Shown in pieces: positions 45,611-46,262 of a stretch of DNA of 46,262 nucleotides; within the stretch, counting starts at the first letter, position 1; each line of letters opens with the position of its first letter. The translations under genes and the position numbers were made by a program. Origin of the DNA: a virus; IMG/VR virus record IMGVR_UViG_3300020020_000063, positions 1 through 46,262 of that record; one strand, 5' to 3'. Below the pieces are notes generated by a model that saw only the letters and a program-made list of their open reading frames with translations, was not told the DNA's origin and searched no databases.

Positions 45611-46050
45611 TTCTCACTGAACCCGTCGTAGCCAACCTGAATGAAACCTTGTAGGAGGTTCTGAGGCAGGTAGTCGTCGTCAGGATGGTTCAGCATCTTC
45701 CACACTTCTGCTGGCTGAATACAGAACCTGTCCGCGAACTGGAACGGCTTTAAACCCAGCTTCGCGAGAAGCTGGGTGAAATTCCTGGCTCGCGGGAGCC
45801 CTACAGGGAAGTTCCGCCTTCGTTTATCTTGACGGAAGTGCTGGTAGGTGGAGTAGTCATCTGGCTCGATGTGAGGTCTGTAGACCGTGGGAATTGAAAG
45901 ATAGCAACCTAGTTCGGAGAATTGAACGGTTGGCACGGAGCAGCGAAGCTGGACGGCGAAGCTGGCCCTGGTCACACCGTCGGGGCGTAATTTCCTGAGC
46001 GGGTTTTCCCTGGTCAGGGCAGGTGTAGAGGGAGTTTCGGTGTACGTCAT
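45607..46050 (-). CDS. HTH-type DNA-binding protein, first gene of late operon (copy 2)
   Basis: Second version of the gene at 918-1361, 147 aa. Changes cluster in the first helix-turn-helix (AVQLRCSVPTVQ for AASLNTSVPTIQ) and at DDYSTYQ for LSYQEYQ, while the C-terminal 80 residues are identical. If the first HTH reads DNA, the two alleles may prefer different sites. Confidence 0.6.
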   Translation of the reverse strand: MTYTETPSTPALTRENPLRKLRPDGVTRASFAVQLRCSVPTVQFSELGCYLSIPTVYRPHIEPDDYSTYQHFRQDKRRRNFPVGLPRARNFTQLLAKLGLKPFQFADRFCIQPAEVWKMLNHPDDDYLPQNLLQGFIQVGYDGFSEK

Positions 46051-46084
46051 GGATGCTACTATATATGCAGGCGTCGGCGGGTGT
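46023..46084 (-). promoter_or_regulatory. leaderless late promoter (copy 2)
   Basis: The TATAGT hexamer, its GGGACA upstream partner region and the seven bases before ATG 46050 match the promoter at 1334-1395 apart from one C/G change upstream of the -35. Conservation between the diverged copies supports function. Confidence 0.5.
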
Positions 46085-46236
46085 CCGGGCAGGGGCCGCC
46101 TAAAACGAGGGCAATAAAGTGTGAGTGAAATAAAAACTGTTTCTGGGGAAAATTATCTGGAAGTTAAGCATTCTGATGCACAGGGGGTATATTACAATCC
46201 GGTGTCAATTTCGTAACTATTTGCGCCCGCAACAAA

Positions 46237-46249
46237 GCAAGCGCTTGGT
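46237..46249. promoter_or_regulatory. operator-like palindrome (third copy)
   Basis: GCAAGCGCTTGGT, identical to the sites at 1548 and 1603, in the second copy of the control region just before the contig end. The bases around it (AACAAA upstream, CGTTGTAAAC downstream) also match copy 1. Confidence 0.5.
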
Positions 46250-46262
46250 CGTTGTAAACGAG

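Larger units (their letters stand above)
44690..46262. repeat. diverged second copy of bases 1-1573
   Basis: Bases 44690-46262 align to 1-1573 without any net insertion or deletion. The first 100 bases are identical; further on there are scattered silent changes and clusters of amino-acid changes (small terminase C-terminus, first HTH of the following gene). The contig ends inside this alignment, at GTTGTAAACGAG in both. See the finding on genome closure. Confidence 0.95.

Overview
The window is one contig of a tailed dsDNA bacteriophage, probably podovirus-like and probably strictly lytic. It carries a complete head and packaging set, short-tail-type connector proteins and three long internal-virion-type proteins. 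I see no tape measure, tail sheath, tail tube, integrase or excisionase. The host is most likely an actinobacterium: there is a WhiB-type Fe-S regulator, an actinophage-style holin, an actinophage-type 'GHFHLLID' protein, and exported proteins with Thr/Pro-rich 'TTTTVPP' spacers. Such spacers are common in Acidimicrobiia, but placing the host there is only a guess. Several genes appear to be read from leaderless mRNAs, which also fits an actinobacterium.

Layout. Two gene arms diverge from a control region at about 1362-1805 and converge on a bidirectional terminator at 26788-26821. The rightward arm (1806-26784) holds, in order: small early genes with hairpins between them; a SNF2-type helicase split into two ORFs; about 20 small accessory genes; a sortase-signal protein; a structured-RNA/tRNA-like cluster (13626-14466); a secretion block (CAP protein plus three secreted paralogues); the amidase endolysin; and the replication/recombination block (Fe-S RecB-like nuclease, Sak4-like ATPase, SSB-like protein, PrimPol-helicase, family A DNA polymerase, WhiB, holin, RuvC-like resolvase). 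The leftward arm (46050 down to 26827) is the late operon: HTH protein, small and large terminase, an Acb2-like anti-CBASS candidate, portal, scaffold, major capsid protein, adaptor, nozzle-like tail protein, internal virion proteins and small membrane proteins.

Bases 1-1573 and 44690-46262 are the same locus in two diverged versions: equal length, no net indel, clustered amino-acid changes. The simplest reading is a circularly permuted or circular genome of about 44.69 kb whose contig wrapped round into a second strain's allele. The terminase piece at 1-221 is then an end artefact, not a broken gene.

How the genes work together. The replication proteins form a self-sufficient set: primase-helicase, polymerase, SSB, annealing ATPase, nuclease and resolvase. 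Expression seems to rely on a few TTGACA-type promoters, some placed so that the mRNA starts at or within a base or two of the start codon. It also seems to rely on intergenic hairpins that sit directly in front of Shine-Dalgarno sequences. The least expected content is a surface/secretome module (lipoprotein, FPNTG protein, CAP protein, three paralogous secreted proteins) and a cluster of three tRNA-like 3' ends that do not form normal cloverleaves by eye. All functional assignments come from motifs read by eye; no database search was possible.
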